A stretch of 64,000 bases of DNA from JAWLHA01 sp041690535 (GCA_041690535.1 JAWLHA010000014.1:1-64000); one strand, 5' to 3'; positions 28,322 to 37,604 are shown, counted from the stretch's first letter. The notes: a model not told the origin generated them from the sequence alone. Numbers and translations are program-made.

Positions 28322-28639
28322 ATGACAACCACCGCGGCGGTATGGCTGCTTGTGAGTTTGGCCCTCGTGGGGGCCAATCTCCCCTGGCTCAGTGAGAGGA
28401 TCTTCTTCGTCCGTACCCCCAAGGGGGGGCGAAAGGGTGCGTGGTGGTGCTGGCTGGAGTGGCTGGTACTATACTTTGTCATTGGAGTGCTGGCGCTCGG
28501 AATTGAGCAGAAGCTCAATGGTGAGTTGTACCCGCAGGATTGGGAGTTCTATGCGGTCACACTCTGTCTTTTTCTGGTGCTGGCGCTGCCCGGATTCATC
28601 TTCCGGTATGACCTCAAGGGACATTGGCGTCGGCAGTAG
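28322..28639 (+). CDS. DUF2818-like membrane protein
   Basis: A 105-residue protein with three hydrophobic segments (about 5-22, 42-62 and 78-95). The pattern LPWLSERIFF, then the KGAWWCWLEWLVLY segment and YPQDWEFYAVTLCLFLVLALPGF resembles the DUF2818 family, which is repeatedly found just after nuoN in proteobacteria; its role is unknown and a link to complex I is only contextual. A TATAAT at 28286-28291 could give it its own promoter. Confidence 0.8.
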   Translation: MTTTAAVWLLVSLALVGANLPWLSERIFFVRTPKGGRKGAWWCWLEWLVLYFVIGVLALGIEQKLNGELYPQDWEFYAVTLCLFLVLALPGFIFRYDLKGHWRRQ

Positions 28640-28669
28640 CCGGAAAAGTCGTGTGCCGGGAACCATTCC

Positions 28670-28698
28670 TTGCCTGAAACATCATAAGTATGTAGAAT
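28670..28698 (+). promoter_or_regulatory. Promoter for tRNA-fMet and the rimP operon
   Basis: TTGCCT (28670-28675), an exact 17-bp spacer and TAGAAT (28693-28698), followed by a GC-rich discriminator GCGCGC typical of stringently controlled stable-RNA promoters, 15 bp before the tRNA. Confidence 0.7.
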
Positions 28699-28712
28699 GC
28701 GCGCTTATCAGT

Positions 28713-28789
<77 letters not shown>

Positions 28790-28796
28790 AACACCA

Positions 28797-28819
28797 AGCC
28801 CCGTCATCGGGGCTTTTTA
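28797..28819 (+). terminator. Intrinsic terminator after tRNA-fMet
   Basis: The stem AGCCCCG/CGGGGCT with a TCAT loop is followed by TTTTTATT. Read-through here would be needed if the tRNA promoter also drives rimP. Confidence 0.88.
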
Positions 28820-28891
28820 TTAGTCACATGCAGGCTGGTCTGGTGCATCCTCGCGACGGATGTCTGGAATTTCGCCGGTTTGGTTAAAAGG

Positions 28892-28913
28892 ATGGGCCTT
28901 GGGCCCATTTTTT
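28892..28913 (+). terminator. Terminator-like hairpin in the rimP leader
   Basis: ATGGGCC, loop TTG, GGCCCAT, then TTTTTTG, ending 16 bp before the rimP ATG. It has every property of an intrinsic terminator but sits inside the leader, so it may act as an attenuator or antitermination target for the rimP-nusA-infB operon. Confidence 0.7.
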
Positions 28914-28928
28914 GTTTCCGGGGTCAAG

Positions 28929-29384
28929 ATGGCGCAAGTGAACAACCGGTTGCAGGAGGTGATCGAGCCTGCTGTGACTGCCCTTGGCTATGAGCTGGTG
29001 GGCATAGAGTACCTGTCCCAAGGGAGGCACTCGGTATTACGGGTGTACATCGATAGTGAGGCCGGGATCAACGTGGACGACTGCGCTCGGGTCAGCCATC
29101 AGGTGAGCGCGGCCCTGGACGTTGAGGATCCTATCAGCGGTCATTACATGCTGGAGGTGTCCTCTCCCGGTGTAGAACGGCCGTTGTTTACCCCCGAACA
29201 TTTCGCACGGTATGCCGGGCAGCAGGTCCAGATCCGGGTTCGAACGCCGGTCGCGGGGCGTCGAAAGTTCAAAGGGCTCCTGGGCGGTGTGCGCGATGGG
29301 GCGGTGGTTCTCGAGGTGGAAGGTCAGGAACTCGTGCTGCCGCTTGATGATATTGAAAAGGCGCACTTGGTCCCACAGTGGTAG
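28929..29384 (+). CDS. rimP: Ribosome maturation factor RimP
   Basis: RimP (151 aa) assists late 30S assembly. The family signatures EPAVTALGYELVGIEY, the LRVYIDSEAGINVDDC strand region and EVSSPGVERPLFTPEHF are clear; the C-terminal Sm-like barrel follows. The start at ATG 28929 is chosen from the family; the frame extends upstream into the hairpin leader, which is not coding. Confidence 0.96.
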   Translation: MAQVNNRLQEVIEPAVTALGYELVGIEYLSQGRHSVLRVYIDSEAGINVDDCARVSHQVSAALDVEDPISGHYMLEVSSPGVERPLFTPEHFARYAGQQVQIRVRTPVAGRRKFKGLLGGVRDGAVVLEVEGQELVLPLDDIEKAHLVPQW

Positions 29385-29445
29385 GTGTTCGGTTGCAGAA
29401 CGTTCCCGGAGTAGGGGAGTAGCTGGAGGCGGTTTAGGGGCTGTT

Positions 29446-30948
29446 ATGAACAAAGAGATCCTGTTAGTTGTGGACGCAGTTTCCAATGAAAAGGGTGTCG
29501 CCAAGGAGATCATCTTTGAGGCGATCGAGGCCGCGCTCGCCACCGCGACGAAAAAGCGTCATGGCGGTGATATCGACGTGCGCGTAAGCATCGATCGGCA
29601 GACCGGGGATTATGAAACCTACCGCCGCTGGCAGGTCGTCGATGATGAGGAAAATCAGCAGCTTGAATTCCCCGAGCGGCAGATTACACTGAGTGCCGCA
29701 AGGGAAGAGGATCCGCAGATTGCGGTTGGCGCCCATGTTGAGGACGCCATCGAATCGGTCTCTTTCGGGCGGATTGCCGCTCAGACTGCCAAGCAGGTCA
29801 TTGTGCAGAAGGTGCGGGAGGCTGAGCGGGCGCAGGTTGTCGATCAGTTCCGCGACCGCAAGGGGCAGTTGATCACCGGAACGGTCAAACGGATCGAGCG
29901 GGGCAACCTGCTTCTGGACATCGGCAACAACATCGAAGCGCTGGTGCCCCGGGAACACCTGATTCCAAGGGAGCCGGTACGGCCCGGTGATCGGATGCGG
30001 GGTTATCTGTACGATGTCCGCTCCGAGCCCCGCGGTCCACAGCTGTTTGTCAGCCGGACGCTACCCGAGTTCCTGGTGGAACTGTTCAAGCTCGAAGTAC
30101 CCGAGGTGGGTGAAGGGTTGATCAGTATTATGGGTGCCGCGCGTGATCCCGGGCTTCGGGCTAAGATTGCGGTCCGGTCCAACGACGCCCGCATCGACCC
30201 GGTCGGTGCGTGCGTCGGGATGCGGGGTTCGAGGGTACAGTCGGTCACCAACGAGCTGAATGGTGAACGGGTCGATATCGTTTTGTGGGACGAGAATGCG
30301 GCGCAGTTCGTCATCAACTCCATGTCGCCGGCCGAGGTGCTGTCCATCGTCGTGGATGAGGATTCACACAGCATGGATGTCGCCGTGGCGGAGGAGCAAC
30401 TCTCTCAGGCAATCGGTCGCAGCGGGCAGAATGTCCGCCTGGCCAGCGAGCTGACCGGCTGGGAGTTGAACGTAATGACCGAGGCTCAGGCGGAGGAGAA
30501 GAGCGAAGCCGAAGCGAAGGCATTGCTGGATCTGTTCAAGGATCAGCTTAACGTCGATGAAGAAGTGGCAACCATCCTTGTCCAAGAGGGTTTTTCTTCC
30601 ATCGAAGAGGTTGCATACGTTCCTGCAAGCGAAATGCTCGCCATTGAAGAGTTCGACGAGAACATCGTTGAGGAACTGCGGGCTCGGGCCAGAGATGTGC
30701 TGGTGACCCGTGAAATCACCGACGAAGAGCAAAGTATGGGTGTGTCGACCACCGGGCTCAAGGAGATGGAAGGCATGGATGAGGAGTTGGCCCGGGTACT
30801 TGCCGAACGCGGCATTGTCACGATGGATGATCTCGCTGAGCTTGCCGTTGATGACTTGATGGATATCGAGGGCATGGACGAGGAGCGAGCGGCAACACTC
30901 ATCATGACCGCGCGTCGACCATGGTTTGAGAATGAGCAGCAGGGCTGA
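29446..30948 (+). CDS. nusA: Transcription termination/antitermination protein NusA
   Basis: NusA (500 aa) binds RNA polymerase and modulates pausing, termination and antitermination. The N-terminal polymerase-binding domain is followed by an S1 domain (about 135-200) and two KH domains, with GACVGMRGSRVQSV and AIGRSGQNVRLA marking the KH cores. Two C-terminal acidic repeat modules (about 365-495) are present as in E. coli. The ATG at 29446 matches family length; an upstream frame in rimP is spurious. Confidence 0.97.
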   Translation: MNKEILLVVDAVSNEKGVAKEIIFEAIEAALATATKKRHGGDIDVRVSIDRQTGDYETYRRWQVVDDEENQQLEFPERQITLSAAREEDPQIAVGAHVEDAIESVSFGRIAAQTAKQVIVQKVREAERAQVVDQFRDRKGQLITGTVKRIERGNLLLDIGNNIEALVPREHLIPREPVRPGDRMRGYLYDVRSEPRGPQLFVSRTLPEFLVELFKLEVPEVGEGLISIMGAARDPGLRAKIAVRSNDARIDPVGACVGMRGSRVQSVTNELNGERVDIVLWDENAAQFVINSMSPAEVLSIVVDEDSHSMDVAVAEEQLSQAIGRSGQNVRLASELTGWELNVMTEAQAEEKSEAEAKALLDLFKDQLNVDEEVATILVQEGFSSIEEVAYVPASEMLAIEEFDENIVEELRARARDVLVTREITDEEQSMGVSTTGLKEMEGMDEELARVLAERGIVTMDDLAELAVDDLMDIEGMDEERAATLIMTARRPWFENEQQG

Positions 30949-30963
30949 GGGGCAGGAGAGTAG

Positions 30964-33579
30964 ATGTCTGAGGTTACCGTCAGAGAATTTGCAGAGACGA
31001 TTGGTGTACCGCCGGAGCGCCTCCTTTCCCAGTTGAAGGATGCCGGCATCGATGTCAACGACGCTGAGGCTGTAATCGGCGACGGCGAAAAGGTACAGTT
31101 GCTGGAGTCCTTGCGGGAAAAGCATGGGACGCCGGAAGCGGTCGAAGATGTCGGGCCGAAAAAGATCACCCTGAAGCGGCGGTCGACCAGTGAGTTGAGG
31201 CAGAAAACCGGGATGGCCGGCAAGGCCAAGACGGTTACGGTCGAGGTCCGAAAGAAACGTACCTATGTCAAACGCAGCACGGTCGCGCCCGACGAGACCC
31301 GCCGCGTTGACGAGGAAATGGCCGAGCGGCTCGAAAAACAGCTCGCTGAGGAAGCAGCGGTTCGCCAGGCCGTAGAGGCAAGTCGTGCGGAAGAAGCGCG
31401 GCTGAAGGCCGAGGAGGAAGCTCGGCATCAGGCAGAGCAAGAAGCTCGTCAGAGGGCCGAAGAAGAGGCGCGCCGTGAGGCCGAGCAACAGGCACGTCGT
31501 GCCGAAGAGGAAAGGTTGAAAGCCGAAGTATCCATTGTCGCGAGCGCTGCGGCGCCCAAGGTTGCTGCCGAGCAGACCGCCCCCGTCGCGAAAGAGAAGA
31601 GCGAGCGGGCCGAGCCGAAACGCGCCGTTGCCAAGCCGGAGAAGAAAGCCCGGCGGGGGAAGGGGGCTGAAGAGGAAGAGGGTCAGAAGGGGGCCGTGCG
31701 GGGCAAGCGTCGTGGTGAAGAGCTGCACGTTACCGCCGACCGGACCGGGCGGCGCAAGAAGAAAACCAAACGGGGGGTCGTCACCGCTACCGGTCGGCAC
31801 GGGTTCGAACGGCCCACCGCACCCATAGTGCGGGAAGTTCCCCTCCCCGAAACCATCACCGTCGCCGAGCTCGCCCAGAAGATGTCCATCAAGGCGGCCG
31901 AACTCATCCGAACCATGATGAAGATGGGCAGCATGGTGACCATCAACCAGATCCTCGATCAGGATACGGCATCGCTCGTCGTTGAGGAGATGGGACATAA
32001 GGTTAAACTTCTCAAGGAGAACGCTCTTGAGGAGGAGATCACCCTGGCTGCCGAAACCGAAGGGGAGCAGGCCGGACGGGCTCCGGTAGTGACCATCATG
32101 GGGCATGTCGACCACGGCAAGACCTCGTTGCTGGACTACATCCGTCGCACACGGGTGGCCGCAGGGGAAGCCGGCGGCATTACGCAGCACATCGGTGCGT
32201 ACCACGTGGATACTCCGCGCGGTATGGTGACTTTCCTCGACACGCCCGGTCACGCCGCCTTTACAGCCATGCGTGCCCGCGGCGCCGAGTTGACGGACAT
32301 TGTGGTCCTGGTGGTGGCCGCCGACGACGGGGTCATGCCCCAGACCAAGGAGGCGATCCAGCACTCGAAGGCCGCAGGTGTACCGCTCATCGTGGCCATC
32401 AACAAGATGGACAAGCCCGAGGCGGACGTTGATCGGGTGAAGAATGAACTGGTACAGCACGATGTCATTCCTGAAGAGTGGGGTGGCGATACCATGTTCG
32501 TGCCCGTCTCCGCCAAGGCGGGTACCGGCATCGATGATCTCCTCGAGGGCATTTTGCTGCAGGCGGAAGTGCTGGAGCTCAAGGCGGTGGAAGACTGTCC
32601 TGCGACCGGCGTGGTCATCGAATCCCGGCTCGACAAGGGGCGGGGAACGGTGGCAACGGTCCTGGTACAAAACGGCACGCTGCGAAAGGGCGATGTTCTG
32701 CTGGCTGGGCAGGAGTATGGCCGGGTGCGCGCCATGTTGGATGAGAACGGCAGGCCCGTGCTCGAGGCCGGCCCGTCGATCCCGGTGGAGGTGCTCGGAC
32801 TGTCCGGGACACCTGCGGCCGGTGAGCAAGCCATCGTGGTCGCGGACGAGCGCAAGGCGCGCGAAGTCGCGATGTTCCGCCAGGGCAAGTTCCGGGACGT
32901 CAAACTGGCCCGTCAGCAGCAAGCCAAACTGGACGACATGTTCTCCCAGATGGAGGAGGGCAGGATCGATACCCTCAACGTGGTCCTGAAGGCCGACGTG
33001 CAGGGTTCGGTGGAGGCTATCGCCGATGCGTTGACCCGCCTCTCCACGGATGAGGTCCGGGTGAAGATCGTGGCCAGCGGTGTTGGTGGTATCAACGAGT
33101 CTGACGTGAATCTTGCCGTCGCCTCGAACGGCATTATGATTGGCTTCAATGTCCGGGCGGATGCCGGGGCCAAGCGGCTTATCGATGAGCAGGGCGTCGA
33201 TCTCCACTACTACAGTGTGATTTACGACCTCATTGATCAGGTGAAGTCGGCCATGTCCGGTATGCTGGCGCCCGAGTTCAAGGAGCAGATCATCGGTCTG
33301 GCCGAGGTACGCGATGTGTTCAGATCACCCAAGTTGGGCGCAGTCGCCGGATGCATGGTTGTGGATGGGGTGGTCAAGCGGAACAACCCAATCCGGGTCC
33401 TCCGCGACAATGTGGTCATCTACGAGGGTGAACTCGAGTCGTTGCGTCGTTTCAAGGACGACATGAGCGAGGTCAAGGCGGGGATCGAGTGTGGCATTGG
33501 CGTGCGCAACTATAACGACGTCAAGGTTGGTGACCAGATCGAGGTCTACGAGCGGATCCAGATCCAGCGCACGCTCTAA
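30964..33579 (+). CDS. infB: Translation initiation factor IF-2
   Basis: IF-2 (871 aa) delivers fMet-tRNA to the 30S subunit. An IF2_N domain at the N-terminus is followed by a charged, Glu/Ala/Arg-rich helical linker (about 110-250) and a second IF2_N motif near 290. The GTPase domain has G1 GHVDHGKT (380-387), DTPGHAAF and NKMDKPEAD. Domains II-IV complete the protein. GGGCAGGAGAG precedes the ATG. The extensive open frame on the opposite strand is a composition artefact. Confidence 0.98.
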   Translation: MSEVTVREFAETIGVPPERLLSQLKDAGIDVNDAEAVIGDGEKVQLLESLREKHGTPEAVEDVGPKKITLKRRSTSELRQKTGMAGKAKTVTVEVRKKRTYVKRSTVAPDETRRVDEEMAERLEKQLAEEAAVRQAVEASRAEEARLKAEEEARHQAEQEARQRAEEEARREAEQQARRAEEERLKAEVSIVASAAAPKVAAEQTAPVAKEKSERAEPKRAVAKPEKKARRGKGAEEEEGQKGAVRGKRRGEELHVTADRTGRRKKKTKRGVVTATGRHGFERPTAPIVREVPLPETITVAELAQKMSIKAAELIRTMMKMGSMVTINQILDQDTASLVVEEMGHKVKLLKENALEEEITLAAETEGEQAGRAPVVTIMGHVDHGKTSLLDYIRRTRVAAGEAGGITQHIGAYHVDTPRGMVTFLDTPGHAAFTAMRARGAELTDIVVLVVAADDGVMPQTKEAIQHSKAAGVPLIVAINKMDKPEADVDRVKNELVQHDVIPEEWGGDTMFVPVSAKAGTGIDDLLEGILLQAEVLELKAVEDCPATGVVIESRLDKGRGTVATVLVQNGTLRKGDVLLAGQEYGRVRAMLDENGRPVLEAGPSIPVEVLGLSGTPAAGEQAIVVADERKAREVAMFRQGKFRDVKLARQQQAKLDDMFSQMEEGRIDTLNVVLKADVQGSVEAIADALTRLSTDEVRVKIVASGVGGINESDVNLAVASNGIMIGFNVRADAGAKRLIDEQGVDLHYYSVIYDLIDQVKSAMSGMLAPEFKEQIIGLAEVRDVFRSPKLGAVAGCMVVDGVVKRNNPIRVLRDNVVIYEGELESLRRFKDDMSEVKAGIECGIGVRNYNDVKVGDQIEVYERIQIQRTL

Positions 33580-33597
33580 TTGGCAGGCAAACGAGTA

Positions 33598-33631
33598 ACC
33601 GCCCGCGGCAGCGCTGCGGGCGGTATTTTTT
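33598..33631 (+). terminator. Intrinsic terminator between infB and rbfA
   Basis: Nine-bp stem ACCGCCCGC/GCGGGCGGT with a 9-nt loop, followed by ATTTTTT, immediately before the ribosome site of rbfA. It would reduce expression of rbfA-truB relative to infB. Confidence 0.85.
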
Positions 33632-33644
33632 CCAGGTGAGTGGC

Positions 33645-34028
33645 ATGCCCAAAGATTTCAGCCGTACCCGTCGCGTGGCCGAGCAGATGCAGCGGGAGCT
33701 GGCCGAACTGATCCGGCGGGAGGTCAAGGACCCCCGTGTCGGTTGGGTGACGGTGGCTGGGGTTGAGGTCTCGAAGGATCTCTCTTACGCCAAAGTCTAC
33801 GTCAGTTCGCTCGACCAGCCGGAGCGTATCGACGAGAGTATCGCCGTGCTGCAGAAAGCCGCCGGGTTCCTGCGCCGCGAGCTGGGGCGGCGCATGGTGG
33901 TTCGCACCATTCCCGAGTTGCGCTTCGTCTACGATGCCTCCAGTGAGCGCGCTCAGCAGCTGAGCAGTCTCATTGACCGGGCTGTCAAAGAGGATCGGAA
34001 GCACGGCTCGTCCGACGAAACCGATTAA
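33645..34028 (+). CDS. rbfA: Ribosome-binding factor A
   Basis: RbfA (127 aa) is a KH-fold 30S maturation factor needed at low temperature. Signatures are SRTRRVAEQMQRELAELI, VKDPRVGWVTVAGVEVSKDL in parts, and the AKVYVSSLD strand; IPELRFVYD is near the end. The ATG at 33645 with AGGTGAG upstream is preferred over a GTG three codons earlier. Confidence 0.95.
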   Translation: MPKDFSRTRRVAEQMQRELAELIRREVKDPRVGWVTVAGVEVSKDLSYAKVYVSSLDQPERIDESIAVLQKAAGFLRRELGRRMVVRTIPELRFVYDASSERAQQLSSLIDRAVKEDRKHGSSDETD

Positions 34029-34130
34029 GTTCCTCCCCAATTGAACAGCGAGCCTCGGCGCCCGATACGCACTTGTGGTGGGGGACGGGGCCCGTTTTTC
34101 CCCTGAACTGTTACTGAGGACCGAGAGTAC

Positions 34131-35051
34131 GTGGCACGTTGGCAAAAACGCAAGGGGCGTCGGGTAAACGGCATCCTTCTTCTGGACAAACCCGTGGGGA
34201 TCACCTCGAACTCGGCCCTGCAGCGGGTAAAGCGCCTCTACAATGCTCAGAAGGCGGGACACACCGGCAATCTGGATCCGTTGGCCAGCGGTCTGCTTCC
34301 CGTCTGTTTTGGCGAGGCAACCAAACTCTCGGCCTTTCTGTTGGACTCCGAAAAGGCCTATCGGGGGGTCTGTAAGCTGGGGGTGCGAACCACGACCGCA
34401 GATGCAGAGGGGGAAGTCACCGAAACCCGTCCTGTCGAGGGGATCACCCCGGAACGGGTGCTTGGGGTGCTCGAACGCTTCAGCGGCACCATCGAACAGG
34501 TGCCCCCCATGCACTCTGCCATCAAGCAAAATGGGCAGCCCTTGTACCGGCTGGCCCACCAGGGGATCGAGGTCGAGCGTAAACCCCGGGCCGTCACGAT
34601 TTTCGAGCTGCAACTGATTCGCCTTGAAGAAGACGAACTGGAGATCTACGTTCACTGCTCGAAGGGGACCTACATTCGGACACTGGCCGAGGACATCGGG
34701 GAGGCACTCGGGTGTGGTGCGCATCTGAGCCAGCTCAGAAGGACCATGGTCGGTCCGTTCGAAGAGGTCAACGCCGTAACGCTGGAGGCGGTGGAAGAGG
34801 CGTCACGCTCTGGCATGGAGGCGTTGGAGTCGCTGTTGTTGCCAATGGATACCGCCCTGGCGGGGTGGCCGGCGGTTCGGTTGACCGAGACGAGCGCATT
34901 CTACGTGCGCCAGGGTCAGCCGGTGCTGGTGCCCCAGGCGCCTACCCATGGGTGGGTCAGGCTCTTCGGTGCCGACGAGAGCTTTGTGGGGGTCGGCAAG
35001 GTCCTCGATGATGGGCGGGTGGCGCCCAAGCGGCTGGTCAGCGCGGGTTGA
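34131..35051 (+). CDS. truB: tRNA pseudouridine-55 synthase
   Basis: TruB (306 aa) makes pseudouridine 55 in the T loop of tRNAs. The N-terminal GILLLDKPVGITSN, the catalytic aspartate in GHTGNLDPLASGLLP, and the conserved CSKGTYIRTLAEDIG are present; a small PUA-like domain ends the protein. The start is GTG 34131, after GAGGACCGAGAG. Confidence 0.97.
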   Translation: MARWQKRKGRRVNGILLLDKPVGITSNSALQRVKRLYNAQKAGHTGNLDPLASGLLPVCFGEATKLSAFLLDSEKAYRGVCKLGVRTTTADAEGEVTETRPVEGITPERVLGVLERFSGTIEQVPPMHSAIKQNGQPLYRLAHQGIEVERKPRAVTIFELQLIRLEEDELEIYVHCSKGTYIRTLAEDIGEALGCGAHLSQLRRTMVGPFEEVNAVTLEAVEEASRSGMEALESLLLPMDTALAGWPAVRLTETSAFYVRQGQPVLVPQAPTHGWVRLFGADESFVGVGKVLDDGRVAPKRLVSAG

Positions 35052-35065
35052 CCGCCGATCCGTGC

Positions 35066-35095
35066 TTGTTACCTGCCCCTCTTAACGAGTAAAAT
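35066..35095 (+). promoter_or_regulatory. Candidate promoter for rpsO-pnp
   Basis: TTGTTA (35066-35071), an 18-bp spacer and TAAAAT (35090-35095), 42 bp before rpsO. rpsO is known to have its own promoter in E. coli, which fits this position. Confidence 0.6.
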
Positions 35096-35137
35096 ACCGT
35101 TTTTTCATTCACGCCACGAGCTAGGAGTAGTACGTAG

Positions 35138-35407
35138 ATGTCTCTGACCAATGAGCAGAAGGCTGCCATTATCAAGGACTTCGGCAAGGCCGAGACCGAT
35201 ACGGGTTCCCCCGAGGTCCAGATCGCCCTGCTGTCCGCGAATATTGAGGGGCTGTCCGGCCATTTCAAGCAACATAGCCACGATCATCATTCCCGCCGTG
35301 GCCTGCTGCGCATGGTAAGCCAGCGTCGCAAGTTGCTGGACTATCTGAAAAAGAAGGATGTGGAGCGTTACCGCGCCGTCATCCAGCGCCTCGGTCTGCG
35401 TAAGTAA
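35138..35407 (+). CDS. rpsO: 30S ribosomal protein S15
   Basis: S15 (89 aa) is an early 16S rRNA-binding protein. The four-helix pattern with GKAETDTGSPEVQIALL, the DHHSRRGLLRMVSQRRKLLDYL helix in pieces, and the C-terminal YRAVIQRLGLRK are typical. GCTAGGAGTAG provides a good ribosome site. It is followed 39 bp later by pnp, the conserved pairing. Confidence 0.98.
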   Translation: MSLTNEQKAAIIKDFGKAETDTGSPEVQIALLSANIEGLSGHFKQHSHDHHSRRGLLRMVSQRRKLLDYLKKKDVERYRAVIQRLGLRK

Positions 35408-35446
35408 AGCTCCGCCGGAAAGGCTCGGCATAAGGAAGTTCATAAA

Positions 35447-37537
35447 GTGACACCCATCACGAAAGAATTCCAATACGGTGAACATACGGTCAGACTGGAA
35501 ACCGGCGCGGTTGCCCGCCAAGCCAGTGGGGCTGTGGTTTGCAGTATGGGGGACACGGTGGTTCTGGTTACCGCCGTGGCCATCAAGGAAGCCGCCGAAG
35601 GGCGGGACTTCTTCCCGCTGACGGTGAATTATCAGGAACGCACGTACGCGGCCGGGAAGATCCCAGGGGGCTTCTTCCGGCGCGAGGGGAGGCCCAGCGA
35701 GAAGGAGACCTTGACCTCTCGGCTGATCGACCGCCCCCTGCGCCCGCTCTTTCCGAACGGGTTCACGAATGAAGTACAAGTCGTTGCCACCGTACTTTCC
35801 CTCGATCCCGAGATCGACCCCGACATCCCCTCCATGATTGGGGCTTCGGCAGCGCTCATGCTCTCCGGGGTACCGTTCAATGGCCCCATCGGGGCAGCCC
35901 GGGTGGGCTTCCGGGATGGGCAGTACCTGCTGAATCCCGGCCTTTCGGCATTGCAAAGCTCGCAGCTGGACCTGGTGGTCGCCGGTACCGAGTCTGCCGT
36001 GTTGATGGTGGAGTCGGAAGCGAAGGAGCTTGCCGAAGAGGTGATGCTCGGCGCGGTGCTGTTCGGCCATGAGCAGATGCAGACCGTCATCAAGGCCATC
36101 CAGGAACTCCGGGCGGAAGTCGGCGCACCTGCATGGGATTGGGCGGCCCCGGCCACCGACGAGGCCCTCAAGGAGGCCGTGGCCCAGTGCTGCGAAGGCG
36201 ACATCCGGGATGCCTACGGCATTCGGGAGAAGCTTGCCCGTTACGGCCGGCTTGGCGAGATCCGCAGCGCGGTGGTGGCGAAGCTGACGGATAGTGAATC
36301 GGGCTACACGTGGAGTGCCGAGCAGGTCGGCAAGGCGATCAGCAAGCTCGAAAAATCCATCGTGCGCGGAAAGATCCTCGCCGGGGAGTCGCGCATCGAC
36401 GGCCGGGACACCAAGACCGTGCGTCCCATTGATGTGAAGGTCGGTGTTCTTCCCCGGACCCACGGTTCGGCGCTGTTTACTCGTGGCGAGACCCAGGCGC
36501 TGGTCGTGACCACCCTCGGCACCGCGCGGGACGCCCAGATCATCGACGCCATTGAAGGGGAGCGGAAGGAGCATTTCATGCTCCACTACAACTTCCCGCC
36601 CTATTGCGTGGGCGAAACCGGCATGGTCGGCAGTCCCAAACGCCGTGAGATCGGCCATGGACGGTTGGCGAAGCGTGGTGTGGCGGCAGTGATGCCGTCG
36701 CTGGAGGATTTCCCGTACAGCGTGCGGGTCGTTTCAGAAATCACCGAATCCAATGGCTCGAGCTCGATGGCGAGCGTTTGTGGCAGCAGCCTGGCATTGA
36801 TGGATGCCGGTGTGCCTTTGAAGGCGCCGGTGGCCGGCGTGGCCATGGGTCTTATCAAGGATGACCAGCGCTTCGCGGTACTGACGGACATCATGGGTGA
36901 CGAGGATCACCTGGGTGATATGGACTTCAAGGTTGCCGGGACTCGCGAGGGTGTCACGGCGCTGCAGATGGACATCAAGATCGAAGGGATTACCAAGGAG
37001 ATCATGGAGATCGCGCTGGGTCAGGCACTCGATGCGCGCATGCACATTCTGGACAAGATGGCGGCAGTGATCTCCGCGCCGCGCGGGGAGATGTCCGAAT
37101 ATGCCCCGCGTTACATCACCTTCCGCATCAATCCTGAGCGCATTCGGGACGTGATCGGCAAAGGCGGCGCGACCATTCGTGCGCTGACCGAGGAGACCGG
37201 CACCAGCATCGACATCAACGATGATGGTGTGGTCAAGATCGCCTCGGTGGACAAGGCGGCCGGGCTTGAGGCGCGTCGGCGCATCGAACAGCTGACGGCC
37301 GACGTCGAGGTGGGGGTGATCTACGAAGGCCGAGTTAATAAGTTGATGGACTTCGGCGCCTTCGTGACCATTCTGCCCGGCAAGGACGGATTGGTGCACA
37401 TCTCCCAAATCTCCGACGAGCGGGTCGAGAAAGTCAGTGACAAGCTCAAGGAGGGGGATGTGGTCCGGGTCAAGGTCCTTGAAGTGGATAAGCAGGGTCG
37501 GATCCGCCTCAGCATGAAAGCGGTCGGAAACGACTAG
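35447..37537 (+). CDS. pnp: Polyribonucleotide nucleotidyltransferase
   Basis: PNPase (696 aa) is the phosphorolytic 3'-5' exoribonuclease of the RNA degradosome. Two RNase PH-like cores are separated by an all-helical domain; the second core contains FTRGETQALV and the acidic GDEDHLGDMDFKVAGT residues of the active site. A KH domain (VIGKGGATIRALTEETGT) and an S1 domain close the protein. The start is GTG 35447. Confidence 0.98.
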   Translation: MTPITKEFQYGEHTVRLETGAVARQASGAVVCSMGDTVVLVTAVAIKEAAEGRDFFPLTVNYQERTYAAGKIPGGFFRREGRPSEKETLTSRLIDRPLRPLFPNGFTNEVQVVATVLSLDPEIDPDIPSMIGASAALMLSGVPFNGPIGAARVGFRDGQYLLNPGLSALQSSQLDLVVAGTESAVLMVESEAKELAEEVMLGAVLFGHEQMQTVIKAIQELRAEVGAPAWDWAAPATDEALKEAVAQCCEGDIRDAYGIREKLARYGRLGEIRSAVVAKLTDSESGYTWSAEQVGKAISKLEKSIVRGKILAGESRIDGRDTKTVRPIDVKVGVLPRTHGSALFTRGETQALVVTTLGTARDAQIIDAIEGERKEHFMLHYNFPPYCVGETGMVGSPKRREIGHGRLAKRGVAAVMPSLEDFPYSVRVVSEITESNGSSSMASVCGSSLALMDAGVPLKAPVAGVAMGLIKDDQRFAVLTDIMGDEDHLGDMDFKVAGTREGVTALQMDIKIEGITKEIMEIALGQALDARMHILDKMAAVISAPRGEMSEYAPRYITFRINPERIRDVIGKGGATIRALTEETGTSIDINDDGVVKIASVDKAAGLEARRRIEQLTADVEVGVIYEGRVNKLMDFGAFVTILPGKDGLVHISQISDERVEKVSDKLKEGDVVRVKVLEVDKQGRIRLSMKAVGND

Positions 37538-37557
37538 TGCGGGAGTCCGCTGGAGAA

Positions 37558-37583
37558 AAAGGGACCTTAGGGTCCCTTTTTTT
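37558..37583 (+). terminator. Intrinsic terminator after pnp
   Basis: Nine-bp stem AAAGGGACC/GGTCCCTTT with a TTAG loop, continued by TTTT. It ends the rpsO-pnp unit 20 bp after the pnp stop codon. Confidence 0.92.
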
Positions 37584-37604
37584 CATCCAGCGATATGCCG
37601 GGAG

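Noticed and set aside
30364..33207. 947-codon open frame opposite infB and nusA
   Set aside because: Longest shadow frame in the window, but it mirrors conserved IF-2 codons and has no start signal or domain.
34029..34130. Terminator between rbfA and truB
   Set aside because: ACGGGGCCCGTTTTT gives only a short stem with a 2-nt loop, which is sterically unlikely.
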